Shown: positions 32,814 through 41,837 of the stretch, in pieces | How the letters are laid out: each line of letters begins with the position of its first letter | Numbering within the stretch: the first letter of the stretch is position 1 | Assembly: GCA_947629915.1 (NCBI GenBank) | Contig: CANRFN010000020.1 | Location: forward strand, 1-62,865 | DNA from: an uncultured Oscillospiraceae bacterium | GTDB lineage: Bacteria > Bacillota > Clostridia > Oscillospirales > Oscillospiraceae | DNA: 62,865 nt | Reading direction: 5' to 3' | Program-made: the position numbers and the translations under genes | The notes under the pieces: generated by a model | Seen by the model: only the letters and a program-made list of their open reading frames with translations | What the model was told of the DNA's origin: nothing | Databases searched by the model: none

Positions 32814-34196
32814 ATGAACACTGATAAGCCCATCCGGGATGCGCGGACCTTAGGCGTACCCAAAATGCTGATCCTTGGCCTCCAGCACATGTTTGCGATG
32901 TTCGGCGCCACCGTTCTGGTGCCCATTCTGGTGCAGGGATACGGACTGCCCCTGAGCATCCAGACCACCCTTCTCTTCGCCGGCATCGGCACGCTGTTCT
33001 TCCATGTGTGCACCCGCATGAAGGTCCCCGCTTTTCTCGGCTCCTCCTTCGCCTTCCTGGGCGGTTTTGAGGCGGTGGCCAACCTGAATCAGGGGATCTA
33101 CGCCGATATGGCCCCGCAGGACAAGCTGTCCTACGCACTGGGCGGCGTTGTGATCGCAGGCCTCCTCTATGTGGTCCTGGCAGCCATGATCAAGGCCGTT
33201 GGCGTGCACAAGGTCATGCGGTTCCTGCCCCCTGTTGTGACCGGACCCATCATCATCCTCATCGGCTTGAACCTGGCCCCCTCCGCCGTGAACAACGCCA
33301 GCACCTGCTGGTGGCTGGCCCTCGTGGCCATCGCCATCATCGTGGTGGCCAACATCTGGGGCAAGGGCATGATCAAGATCATCCCCATCCTCCTGGGCGT
33401 GGTTGGCTCCTATGTGGTGGCCCTCATCGCCAACGCTCTGGGCGCCACCATCCCCGCCCCCACCGAGCTGGACCCCAACGCCGTGGCACCCCTCATCAAC
33501 TTCTCCTCTGTGACGAGCTCCCAGATCATCGGTCTCCAGCCCTTCCAGCTGGCCAAGTTCGACCTCACCTCCATCCTGGTGATGGCCCCCATCGCCATCG
33601 CCTCCATGATGGAGCACATCGGCGACATGTCCGCTATCTCCGCCACCGTGGGGGAGAACTTCATTGACGACCCCGGCCTGCACCGCACCCTGATCGGAGA
33701 CGGCATCGCCACCTCCATCTCCGGTCTCTTCGGCGGCCCTGCCAACACCACCTACGGCGAGAACACCGGCGTGCTGGTCCTCTCCCGCGTCCATGACCCA
33801 AGAGTGATCCGTCTCGCCGCCATCTACGCCATCGTCCTCTCCTTCAGCCCCGCCTTCGCAGCCCTGGTAAACTCCATCCCTGCGGCCATCATCGGCGGCG
33901 TGTCCTTCATCCTCTACGGCATGATCTCCGCCATTGGCGTGCGCAACGTGGTGGAGAACCAGGTGGACTTCACCAACTCCCGGAACCTCATCATCGCCGC
34001 CGTGATTCTGGTGTGCGGCCTGGGCTTCACCGGCGGCATCACCTTCACCATTGGCGGGGCCTCCATCACCCTCACATCCCTCGCCATCGCGGCCATCGCC
34101 GGCATTCTCCTGAACGCCATCCTGCCCGGCAAGGACTATGTGTTCGGCGAGCCCACCACGGACGACCGGGCCTCCGGCGACCTGGGCCGGTATTGA
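32814..34196 (+). CDS. uraA: Uracil permease (NCS2 family)
   Basis: Uracil:proton symporter of 460 residues with about 14 hydrophobic segments. Family marks: 'LGLQHMFAMFGATVLVPIL' at the N-terminus, 'FLGSSFAFLGGFEAV', 'LPPVVTGPIIILIGLNLAP', 'IASMMEHIGDMSAIS' with the substrate-binding Glu, and 'GGPANTTYGENTGVLVLSRV'. The start at 32814 has AAAGGA upstream; an upstream ATG at 32781 lies in the terminator run and is unlikely. It is a single gene under a leader terminator and closed by a strong terminator, so probably controlled by pyrimidine supply. Confidence 0.93.
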   Translation: MNTDKPIRDARTLGVPKMLILGLQHMFAMFGATVLVPILVQGYGLPLSIQTTLLFAGIGTLFFHVCTRMKVPAFLGSSFAFLGGFEAVANLNQGIYADMAPQDKLSYALGGVVIAGLLYVVLAAMIKAVGVHKVMRFLPPVVTGPIIILIGLNLAPSAVNNASTCWWLALVAIAIIVVANIWGKGMIKIIPILLGVVGSYVVALIANALGATIPAPTELDPNAVAPLINFSSVTSSQIIGLQPFQLAKFDLTSILVMAPIAIASMMEHIGDMSAISATVGENFIDDPGLHRTLIGDGIATSISGLFGGPANTTYGENTGVLVLSRVHDPRVIRLAAIYAIVLSFSPAFAALVNSIPAAIIGGVSFILYGMISAIGVRNVVENQVDFTNSRNLIIAAVILVCGLGFTGGITFTIGGASITLTSLAIAAIAGILLNAILPGKDYVFGEPTTDDRASGDLGRY

Positions 34197-34221
34197 TCTC
34201 CAACAGTCTCCAAAACGCAGC

Positions 34222-34256
34222 AAGGGCAGTCCAGATCGGTTTCTGGACTGCCCTTT
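34222..34256 (+). terminator. Terminator of the uracil permease gene
   Basis: Perfect 14-bp stem AAGGGCAGTCCAGA / TCTGGACTGCCCTT with a 6-nt loop and trailing T, 26 bp after the stop. Confidence 0.8.
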
Positions 34257-34274
34257 GAATTTGCCCGCACACGT

Positions 34275-34310
34275 AAGCGGCTCCCTGCACACGTCTGCAG
34301 GGAGCCGCTT
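34275..34310. terminator. Second hairpin downstream of the permease
   Basis: Perfect 15-bp stem AAGCGGCTCCCTGCA / TGCAGGGAGCCGCTT, 6-nt loop, then CGTTTG. It may back up the first terminator or stop minus-strand transcription. Confidence 0.6.
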
Positions 34311-34695
34311 CGTTTGCTATGAACTTCAATACCTGAGCCAATCCGATACGTGTAGGCACAGCGCAAGCTTTGTTTATGTCAAATACACCATCACAAATTG
34401 TATAATCCTTGCTTCTCAATACAGATTGCAAAAATAACCATCCTAATTCCCAGCCCGCCATGCAACCGCAAGGCACTACACAGCGTGCCGCACGCGGTGT
34501 ACAATGAAGTTAGACGCCGTATGCGTCTTGGGCCCGGGCTCCGCTGAAAATGGGCGGGGTACTGGGCCCGTCTTTTGTCCTGTCCCAAACCGGCACTTTC
34601 CGCCCGGGGAGACCGCCGCCTGGCTTGCAACCATTTCCAAGGCGTGGTAGAATGAGCCGGCCAAAGTCGAGGGAAGTCGGGGCTTTTCTCAAGCC
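34311..34695. other. Intergenic region, no gene seen
   Basis: About 385 bp. The first 130 bp are AT-rich and the rest GC-rich, with an inverted pair GGGCCCG near 34541 and 34565. Minus-strand frames extend through it, but without a start site or family resemblance. Confidence 0.45.
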
Positions 34696-35211
34696 TCAGT
34701 CCCACTGTCTCGTTCTCTGCTCCTCCAGCTCCCGGAGCCAGGCATCTGCCTCCTCCCTGCAGTGGAAGCAGACCACTTCCTTGTCCGGATCCCTCGCCAG
34801 GTGGACGTGGATCTCCGGCAGCTGGGTGACGGGAAACTCCCGGATGTCCTGGAGGAAAGATTCATCCACCTCTACCTCCAGCCAGGGAAGGTCCTCATGG
34901 GGCTTCCCCACCCGGGACAGGGCACCGGCGAGACACACCTCCACCGGGTAGTCCAGGAGGAACACGATGTCCGCCCGGGGCAGCCGCATGGGAATCGTCC
35001 GCTGGTAGTTGCCGTCTATGATCCACCGGTCCTGCCGCAGGACAGCCTGGAGGGCCGCATCGAACGCCTCCCGGCTCACATGGGACCCGTCTGCCCGGTG
35101 CCACATCTGGTCCAGATAGGTAAGGGGCAAGCCAGTGAGATCTCGGAGCCGCCGGGCAAAGGTGCTCTTCCCGGACCCCGGGCTGCCGATCACCATGGCA
35201 CGCTGAAACAT
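34696..35211 (-). CDS. P-loop kinase of the adenylate-kinase-like/'topology modulation' group
   Basis: Cytoplasmic nucleotide-binding protein of 171 residues. The Walker A 'VIGSPGSGKSTFARRL' starts at residue 8, then 'LPLTYLDQMWHRADGS', 'DRWIIDGNYQRTIPMRLPRA' and 'DIVFLLDYPVEVCLAGAL', the pattern of small FlaR-like kinases of unknown substrate. I start at ATG 35211 (GAGAGGGGA seven bases before) rather than the ATG at 35241, which has no site and adds residues before the P-loop. Confidence 0.82.
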   Translation of the reverse strand: MFQRAMVIGSPGSGKSTFARRLRDLTGLPLTYLDQMWHRADGSHVSREAFDAALQAVLRQDRWIIDGNYQRTIPMRLPRADIVFLLDYPVEVCLAGALSRVGKPHEDLPWLEVEVDESFLQDIREFPVTQLPEIHVHLARDPDKEVVCFHCREEADAWLRELEEQRTRQWD

Positions 35212-35293
35212 TGTCCTATCCCCTCTCATCAGTACGGCCAAAGAGCCGTTCTCTCCTATCGTTATACCTTATATAAGGAGGCCTCTTCACGTC

Positions 35294-36211
35294 ATGAAAC
35301 ACGATATGCACCTGGCCCCGCAGCCCTTCGGCATGATCCGCTCCGGCCGGAAGACCATAGAACTGCGCCTGCTGGACGAAAAGCGCAAGATCATCCAGGT
35401 AGGCGATGAGATCGAGTTCACCAATCTGAAGGACAGGCGCCAGCGCTGCACCGTAGAGGTGGTGGCGCTGCACCCCTTTGCCTCGTTCCAGGAGCTGTAC
35501 CAGCATCTGCCCCTTCTAAAGTGCGGATACACCGAGGAGGACATCGGCACCGCCTCCCCCTCGGACATGGACCAGTACTACTCCCCCGAGGCGCAGGCCC
35601 GGTACGGGGTAGTGGGCATCGAGGTCAAGCTGCTGCAGCGAAACGTCGGGGATCTCACCGCATCCGGCAAGTTTCTGGCTCTGGTATTGCGCCACCAGCC
35701 CCAGAAGATCGGCATCACCCTGGACGAGCACGGCTGGGCCAATGTGGACCTGCTGCTGGCGGGCATGCGCAGGAGAGATCCGGCCTTCACCCGGGACCTG
35801 CTGGAGGAGATCGTCCGCACAGACAACAAGCAGCGGTACTCCTTCAACGAGGACCACACCATGATCCGGGCCAACCAGGGGCACTCCGTGCAGGTGGATG
35901 TGGAACTGGAGGAGTGTGCCCCGCCCAAGGTTCTCTATCACGGCACGGTGGAGAAGTTCGTCCCAAGCATCCTGGCCAATGGACTGATCCCCAAAACCCG
36001 TCTCTATGTCCACCTCTCCGCAGACTATGAGACCGCCGTCTCCGTGGGCAGCCGGAGAGGAAAGCCTGTGGTATTCCGGGTAGACACCGAGGCCATGGCC
36101 CAGGCCGGCATCCCATTCTGGCTGTCCTCCAACGGGGTGTGGCTCACCAAGTATGTCTCCCCCGCATACCTCACCCGCCTGGAGGAAGGCCACCCTCCCA
36201 CGAGGGGCTGA
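35294..36211 (+). CDS. kptA: ASCH domain fused to KptA-type RNA 2'-phosphotransferase
   Basis: Protein of 305 residues in two parts. Residues 1-113 form an ASCH domain ('IRSGRKTIELRLLDEKRKII', 'GDEIEFTNL', 'VVGIEVKLL'), a fold linked to RNA or modified-nucleotide binding. Residues about 118-300 are a Tpt1/KptA enzyme, which removes a splice-junction 2'-phosphate using NAD+: 'GKFLALVLRHQPQKIGITLD', 'GWANVDLLL', 'IRANQGHSVQVD', 'KVLYHGTVEKF', 'FWLSSNGVWLTKYVSPAYL'. The Arg-His-Arg core residues are present. AAGGAGG lies 12 bases before the ATG. Bacterial KptA has no known splicing substrate; the fusion suggests a nucleic-acid repair or modification role. Confidence 0.88.
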   Translation: MKHDMHLAPQPFGMIRSGRKTIELRLLDEKRKIIQVGDEIEFTNLKDRRQRCTVEVVALHPFASFQELYQHLPLLKCGYTEEDIGTASPSDMDQYYSPEAQARYGVVGIEVKLLQRNVGDLTASGKFLALVLRHQPQKIGITLDEHGWANVDLLLAGMRRRDPAFTRDLLEEIVRTDNKQRYSFNEDHTMIRANQGHSVQVDVELEECAPPKVLYHGTVEKFVPSILANGLIPKTRLYVHLSADYETAVSVGSRRGKPVVFRVDTEAMAQAGIPFWLSSNGVWLTKYVSPAYLTRLEEGHPPTRG

Positions 36212-36219
36212 ACAGGCAC

Positions 36220-36747
36220 TCAGCGGATCCCGTGCTGGGCACAGGCCTGGAGGACGGCTTCACAGTGCGGCCCCTCCCCCAAGGCCTCCCGCACATCGGT
36301 GGGATCCAGGTAGGCACCCACCCGCAGCGCCTGGATGGCGGCCTCCCCCATGAAGACCTGGAAGAGGTGGCCGTCCACAAAGGCCTGCTCGATGTCCGTG
36401 TTCATGCGGGTGTTGATCCCCTCCACGGCGGCCCGATAGAGGAGGTTGTCTCGTCCCAGGAGTCTCCCCATCTCATCCAGATCCCAGAGGGCTTTCCGGA
36501 TGTCCTCCATGGTGAGCCTCCGGGTGTACGCCACCGCGGAGGCCCCGCCGGAGAGGATGTTGTCTACCGTGGTCTCCAGCACCGATGCCAGATCCAACAG
36601 GATTGCCGTGTCTGGGAGACTGTCCCCACGCTCCCACCTGGAGACCGCCTGAAAGGTAACGCCCAGGCGCATCCCCAGATCCGCCTGGGTGAGGTGCTTT
36701 GCCTTGCGCAGGTCTGCGATCTGCTTTCCCACTGCTGCATTGTCCAT
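36220..36747 (-). CDS. XRE-family HTH regulator
   Basis: Protein of 175 residues. The helix-turn-helix is at 5-62 ('IADLRKAKHLTQADLGMRLG', 'FQAVSRWERGDSLPDTAIL'). The rest (65-175) is helical, with 'DEMGRLLGRDNLLYRAAVEG' and 'RMNTDIEQAF', and is of no known enzymatic type. It faces the ASCH-KptA gene with a 9-bp gap between stops. Probably autoregulatory; the target is unknown. Confidence 0.88.
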   Translation of the reverse strand: MDNAAVGKQIADLRKAKHLTQADLGMRLGVTFQAVSRWERGDSLPDTAILLDLASVLETTVDNILSGGASAVAYTRRLTMEDIRKALWDLDEMGRLLGRDNLLYRAAVEGINTRMNTDIEQAFVDGHLFQVFMGEAAIQALRVGAYLDPTDVREALGEGPHCEAVLQACAQHGIR

Positions 36748-36922
36748 AGAGATCCCTCCAACCGTTGGTTTTGCTCAGGATACCATCTAGCGCTGGCCTT
36801 GGCAACCAACCTGTATTTGAAGGGCAATGGCTGTCTCTCACCCGGCGATTGAATCCCACATGCGCCCCAAACAGCACCGCATCGATGTCCTGCATCGGCG
36901 CGGTGCTTTTGCATGCCGGCGC

Positions 36923-37720
36923 TCAGTTCTTCTGCGTAGACTGCTCCCGAAATTGCGTAGGGGTCTGCCCCGTCTCCGTCCGGAAGAACCGGGAGAAGTT
37001 GTGGGCGTTCTCGAAGTTCAGGTACTGGGCGATCTCCGAGATGTTGTATGTGCTGTCCAGGAGCAGCCGTTTGGCCTCCTGAAGCCGCTCCCCGATGAGG
37101 TACCGCTTCAGGGTGATGCCTGTCGTCCGGTGGAACACGGAGGAGAGATACTTCTCGTGGTATCCCAGCTCCCGGGCGATGTCCCCCACCCGGACCTCCG
37201 AGAAGCGGTGCCAGGCCGCGTAGTCCCGGATACGGTCGCAGAGGATCTCCTCGCGGGTCCTGGGGTCTTGGGGGAGCGGATCCGTCTTCTGCTGCCGGGC
37301 CAGCTCCAGCAGGAACTCCGTGGCCAGGTAGTGGGAAAGTGCCCCCTGGTGTTCCGTTGCCTCCGCTTGAAAGAGCCGTCCTGCCAGAGCGGCCAGCACC
37401 TCTCTGTCTGTGAAGCGCCCCTGGTCCGGCAGGGAGAGGGTGTGAGGAGGCCGGGTGTCTGCCCGGAAGTGGAGCCAGTAGAAGGTACACTTGCACTGGC
37501 GGGTGCCGTGCTGAAACCGGGTGGGGGACATCACAAAGTACTCCCCCGCCTGGACATGGTGTTCCTCCCACTCATCTGCGATGTAGAGCTCCCCCTCGGT
37601 GACGATCATGAGCTCGTATTCGAAGAGCTGCCGGATCAGGTGGATGAAGCCCTTCTCCGGTGCGATGAACTCCCCGAACCATAGCATCTCCACGGGGTGG
37701 GACAAGTTGAAATGGAGCAT
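36923..37720 (-). CDS. AraC-family regulator
   Basis: Regulator of 265 residues. A cupin-like ligand domain (1-150: 'YELMIVTEGELYIADEWEE', 'GEYFVMSPTRFQHG') is followed by the double HTH of AraC (165-262: 'VGDIARELGYHEKYLSSVFH', 'YNISEIAQYLNFENAHNFSR', 'FFRTETGQTPTQFRE'). It is divergent from the GH127-like lipoprotein gene across 144 bp, so it likely controls that gene in response to a sugar. Confidence 0.9.
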   Translation of the reverse strand: MLHFNLSHPVEMLWFGEFIAPEKGFIHLIRQLFEYELMIVTEGELYIADEWEEHHVQAGEYFVMSPTRFQHGTRQCKCTFYWLHFRADTRPPHTLSLPDQGRFTDREVLAALAGRLFQAEATEHQGALSHYLATEFLLELARQQKTDPLPQDPRTREEILCDRIRDYAAWHRFSEVRVGDIARELGYHEKYLSSVFHRTTGITLKRYLIGERLQEAKRLLLDSTYNISEIAQYLNFENAHNFSRFFRTETGQTPTQFREQSTQKN

Positions 37721-37864
37721 CTTACTTTTTGATACCTCCTCCTGGGCTAATGATCTTTACTTTCCGCCCGGGATTTCCTATCATTTTGGCAGTACCACTC
37801 TACTCTGTCTCGCCGGAATTGGCAAGACAGAGGCGAGGATTTTGTATCAGGAGGGCTATGAATC

Positions 37865-40800
37865 ATGCTGCACCAGCGGAATAAGAGGCCCGCAATACGG
37901 GCCATCGCGGCAGTTCTTTGTGCCGCGGTCCTGTCTGGCAGTCTGGCCGGCTGCGGCCAGTCCCAACAGGGAGACAGCAACACCACCCCAACCCCCACGG
38001 AGGCCATTATGGAACCGCAAGACACCACACCCGCACCCCAGGAGACCGAGCCGGAAGCTCCGGAGACCACCCAGGCACCCCCGGACAGCAGTGAGACGGC
38101 AGCGCGTCTGGCTTTCACCTCTGTAGCGGATGTCACCATCACCGAGCCGTATGCGGTGAACGGCCTCAGCAAGGAGGTGGAATACCTTCTGAGCCTGGAC
38201 GCAGACAAGCTCCTGTACTGGTTCTACCGCAACGCAGCCCTCACACCGCCCACCCAGTCCTCGTACGGCGGCGGCTGGGAGGGAGCCCTCATCGGCGGCC
38301 ACACCCTGGGCCACTATCTCTCCGCCATCGCCCAGGCCAGCGTGAACGCCGGCACCTCTGAAGAAGACAAGGCCGCCCTCACCGAGCGCATCGCCTACAT
38401 CATTGACGCTCTCAAGGAGTGCCAGGACAACGCCGAGAGCGCAGGCGCCAAAGCCGGCTTCCTCTGGGGCGCCAAGACCCTGGGAGATGCCCCGGAAGTC
38501 CAGTTCGACAACGTCCAGATGGGCCGGACCAACATCGCCACGGAGGCCTGGGTCCCCTGGTACACCATGCACAAGCTGCTGGCGGGCATTCTGGACGTGT
38601 ACACCCTCACCGGGAATGAGACGGCCCTCGCCATCGCCAAGTCCCTGGGAGACTGGGTGGTAGAGCGGGTCTCCGCCTGGGATGACGCCACTCAGAAGCG
38701 GGTGCTGGCCATCGAGTACGGCGGCATGAACGATGCCCTGTACAACCTCTACGCCGCCACCGGGGACGACCGCTACGCCGCGGCGGCCCACAAGTTCGAT
38801 GAGCAGTCTCTCTTTGATGCCATCCTCTCGGAGCGGGCCAACTACCTCAACAACCTCCACGCCAACACCACCATTCCCAAGGTGATCGGCGCCCTCAACC
38901 GCTATATGGTGCTGGACGGCAAGACCGTAGACGGCGAGACGGTGGACGCCTCCGAGATGCTGGAGGTGGCGGAGAAGTTCTGGACCCGCGTCACGGAACA
39001 TCACACCTACGTCACCGGCGGCAACAGCGAGTGGGAGCACTTCGGCGAGGATGACGTGCTGGACGGGGAGCGCACCAATGCCAACTGCGAGACCTGCAAC
39101 ACGTACAACATGCTGAAGCTGTCCCGGATGCTCTTCTCCATCACCAAGGACAAGAAGTACCTGGACTACTACGAGGACACCTATTTCAACGCCATCTGGT
39201 CCTCTCAAAACCCCGAGACCGGTATGACAACCTACTTCCAGCCCATGGCCACCGGCTACTTCAAGGTGTACTCCACCCCGGAGGACAACTTCTGGTGCTG
39301 CACCGGCAGCGGCATGGAGAACTTCACCAAACTCAACGACAGCATCTACTACGCAGACAACACCAACGTCTATGTGGCCCTGTACCTGTCCTCCGAGTAC
39401 CGGAGCGATGCGGTCTCCTTCACCCAGACCGCCGATCTGGAGAACTCCGATGAGGTCTCTTTCCACATCACAGACGGCGCCGCCACCCTGTACCTCCGGG
39501 TCCCGTACTGGACCGCCACATTTGATGTGGCGCTCAACGGGGAAGACCAGGGCGCGTCTATGGAGGAGGACTTTGTGGCCGTCCCGGTTCAGGCGGGAGA
39601 CACCCTCACCGTTACCCTCCAGAAGACCGTCACCGCCCACGCCCTGCCGGACGGGGAGAACACCTATGCCTTCCTGTATGGCCCCTTCGTGCTCTCCGCG
39701 GAGCTGGGCACCCGGAACATGTCCACCGGCACTACCGGCGTGAATGTAACCGTGCCGGCCGCCAAGGACCTGGGCCCGCTGGCCAGCGAGACCATCCCCG
39801 TGTCTGAGGGCACGGTACAGGAGTTCATGGACGAGATCAACACCCACATGGTCCGGGGCGAGGACGGCAAGTTCACCCTGGAGGGCACCAAGGTCTCTCC
39901 CCTGACCTACTCCATCCACTTCCGCCAGTACACCCAGCGGTACGGCCTGTATTTCACCTTCGCAAACGCCGATGTAGAGGTCCAGAAGCCGGTGGTGCCC
40001 TATGAGCTCACCACCCTGGACACCGTGCAGCCCGGCTACGGACAGTATGAACAGACCATGGAGGACAACGGCTCCGTGGGCTCCACCGCAGACACCGCTG
40101 CAGGCGGCACCTCCCGGTATGCCACCGAGGGCGGCTCCTTCACCTACTGGATGAAAGTGGAGAAGGGCGCCGAGAACTACCTGGTGTTCAACCTGGTCCA
40201 GGAGGACAACGGCAAGACGCTGCTCCTGTGCTCCGGAGACACCGTGCTGTACTCTGAGACTCTGGACAACAGCGGCCAGGAGGACCTCTACGAGGTGAGC
40301 GTACGGCTGCCGGATGAGGTGGTGAACGCGGCGCAGAGCAAGACCTTCTTGGATGAAGAGGTAACCGATGTGATTCCCATCACCGTGTCCGGTATCGATG
40401 GCGCTGAATCCGCACGGCTCGGCTCCTTCGTGTACACCAAGGTGCTGGTGAACCACCTGGCGTACTTCGTGGACTGCGGAGACTGGGATCCCACCACTCT
40501 CTCCGATGGGGACTTCCTGGGCAAATACAACTCCGTCACCGAGCAGTTCTATGGCGCAGACCCGGTAACCGGAAAGATGTGGGGCATCTGGGACGACTCC
40601 GATCCCGGTACCGCCGGCGGCAAGGCGCCCCACGGCCTCTCCACCAACAGCACATGGGCCAACGAACAGGTGAGCGGCGATGGCATAGACAAGTCCGCCT
40701 CCAACCGCTACACCAAGAACCAGTTTGAAAACGGCGTGGACCGCAACCTCCACTACAAGTTCGAGCTGGAGGACGGCACCTACACCGTGGCCATGTACTT

Positions 40801-40990
40801 CTCCGATCCCTGGAGCTGCTCCAAGGCGCCCACCATCGCCGCCAACGGTGAAGTGGTAGCAGAAGAGGTACCCATCGCACAGCCCGTCCAGTTCCAGGTG
40901 ACAGTCTCCGGCGGCGAGCTCACCCTGGACATCACCAGCGAGGACAAGTGCATCAACCTCTGCTACATCCAGATTCTCTTCGGCGACTGA
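37865..40990 (+). CDS. GH127-type (DUF1680) beta-L-arabinofuranosidase-like lipoprotein
   Basis: Exported lipoprotein of 1041 residues. A lipobox 'GSLAGC' (Cys about 32) is followed by a Pro/Thr-rich spacer to residue 80. The alpha/alpha barrel spans about 95-500 ('GGHTLGHYLSAIA', 'TEAWVPWYTMHKLLAGILDV', 'GGMNDALYNLYAATGD'). 'NCETCNTYNMLKLSRMLF' and 'FWCCTGSGMENFTKL' supply the Cys/Glu cluster that in this family forms the zinc-thiolate active site. Beta domains follow, and the C-terminal 200 residues look malectin-like ('VDCGDWDPTTLSDG'). Start has AGGAGG. It would release arabinose or a related sugar at the surface. AraC-regulated by position. Confidence 0.85.
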   Translation: MLHQRNKRPAIRAIAAVLCAAVLSGSLAGCGQSQQGDSNTTPTPTEAIMEPQDTTPAPQETEPEAPETTQAPPDSSETAARLAFTSVADVTITEPYAVNGLSKEVEYLLSLDADKLLYWFYRNAALTPPTQSSYGGGWEGALIGGHTLGHYLSAIAQASVNAGTSEEDKAALTERIAYIIDALKECQDNAESAGAKAGFLWGAKTLGDAPEVQFDNVQMGRTNIATEAWVPWYTMHKLLAGILDVYTLTGNETALAIAKSLGDWVVERVSAWDDATQKRVLAIEYGGMNDALYNLYAATGDDRYAAAAHKFDEQSLFDAILSERANYLNNLHANTTIPKVIGALNRYMVLDGKTVDGETVDASEMLEVAEKFWTRVTEHHTYVTGGNSEWEHFGEDDVLDGERTNANCETCNTYNMLKLSRMLFSITKDKKYLDYYEDTYFNAIWSSQNPETGMTTYFQPMATGYFKVYSTPEDNFWCCTGSGMENFTKLNDSIYYADNTNVYVALYLSSEYRSDAVSFTQTADLENSDEVSFHITDGAATLYLRVPYWTATFDVALNGEDQGASMEEDFVAVPVQAGDTLTVTLQKTVTAHALPDGENTYAFLYGPFVLSAELGTRNMSTGTTGVNVTVPAAKDLGPLASETIPVSEGTVQEFMDEINTHMVRGEDGKFTLEGTKVSPLTYSIHFRQYTQRYGLYFTFANADVEVQKPVVPYELTTLDTVQPGYGQYEQTMEDNGSVGSTADTAAGGTSRYATEGGSFTYWMKVEKGAENYLVFNLVQEDNGKTLLLCSGDTVLYSETLDNSGQEDLYEVSVRLPDEVVNAAQSKTFLDEEVTDVIPITVSGIDGAESARLGSFVYTKVLVNHLAYFVDCGDWDPTTLSDGDFLGKYNSVTEQFYGADPVTGKMWGIWDDSDPGTAGGKAPHGLSTNSTWANEQVSGDGIDKSASNRYTKNQFENGVDRNLHYKFELEDGTYTVAMYFSDPWSCSKAPTIAANGEVVAEEVPIAQPVQFQVTVSGGELTLDITSEDKCINLCYIQILFGD

Positions 40991-41048
40991 GCGGGCTCTC
41001 CACTTTTCGTACAGGGGATCCCCTCCCCTGTGAATATGCCTCCATACA

Positions 41049-41092
41049 GCACAGAGCCCCCATCCGGCACCTGCCGGATGGAGGCTCTGTGC
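41049..41092 (+). terminator. Long hairpin after the GH127-like gene
   Basis: GCACAGAGCC(C)CCATCCGGCA pairs with TGCCGGATGG(A)GGCTCTGTGC, a 21-bp stem with one mismatch and a 2-nt loop. There is no clean U-run on the plus strand. Confidence 0.6.
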
Positions 41093-41241
41093 GTTGGAAA
41101 CCCCAAATCTGCCCGCCTGCGGGATTCTTTACATCGGGCTGAGAGCGCTGTATAATGAACGGCAAGAAATCCAACCGCGTTTCCACCATTCCATCCACAT
41201 TCTCCCGCACTGCAGCGGGAACCGGGCCGAAAGGAGCACAT

Positions 41242-41775
41242 ATGAGAATCGTAGTCTTAGAGAGCAGCCCGCACAAACAGGGCTCATCCAATACACTGGC
41301 CAGGCAGTTCATCCAGGGCGCACGGGAGGTGGGGCACACCGTAGAGGAGATGGACGTGGCCCGCATGGACATCCACCCCTGTCTCGGCTGCGAGCGCTGC
41401 GGCATGGATGGCCCCTGCGCACAAAAGGACGATGTCCAGAAGATCCGGGACGCATTGCTCTCCGCGGATATGGCGGTGTTTGTAACCCCCGTGTACTACT
41501 TCGGCATGTCCGCCCAGCTGAAGATGGTGATAGACCGCTTCTACAGCTACACCATGAAGCTCTCCGCAAGGCATCTGAAGACCGCCCTCATCGCCGCGGC
41601 CTGGGACACGGACTCGGATGTGATGCCCTATCTCTCCAGCCACTACCAGAAGCTCTGCCGGTACATGCACTTCCAGGACTGCGGCATGGTGCTGGGCACC
41701 GGCTGCGGCACCCCGGGACAGACAAAAAACAGCCCCCACATGCGGGAGGCCTATCAGCTGGGGAGAAACCTGTAG
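41242..41775 (+). CDS. NADPH-dependent FMN reductase-like flavoprotein
   Basis: Protein of 177 residues, start ATG 41242 behind AAAGGAGC; the frame upstream is non-coding. The flavodoxin-like fold starts 'MRIVVLESSPHKQGSSNTLA', has a paired Cys motif 'CLGCERCGMDGPC' (about 50-62) and the FMN phosphate-loop partner 'VFVTPVYYFGMSAQLKMVID'. Family members reduce FMN or quinones with NADPH or act in iron-sulfur/redox stress. A LysR regulator follows by 62 bp and may control it. Confidence 0.88.
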   Translation: MRIVVLESSPHKQGSSNTLARQFIQGAREVGHTVEEMDVARMDIHPCLGCERCGMDGPCAQKDDVQKIRDALLSADMAVFVTPVYYFGMSAQLKMVIDRFYSYTMKLSARHLKTALIAAAWDTDSDVMPYLSSHYQKLCRYMHFQDCGMVLGTGCGTPGQTKNSPHMREAYQLGRNL

Positions 41776-41837
41776 GGCGAGGGAAGCGAGAAAGACAGAG
41801 ACACAGAGCTTGGCAAGAGAGGGGAGGAATCTCGCCT

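Noticed and set aside
37856..40753. 965-codon open frame antisense to the GH127-like gene
   Set aside because: The plus-strand frame has a lipobox, catalytic motifs and a ribosome site; the antisense frame has none.
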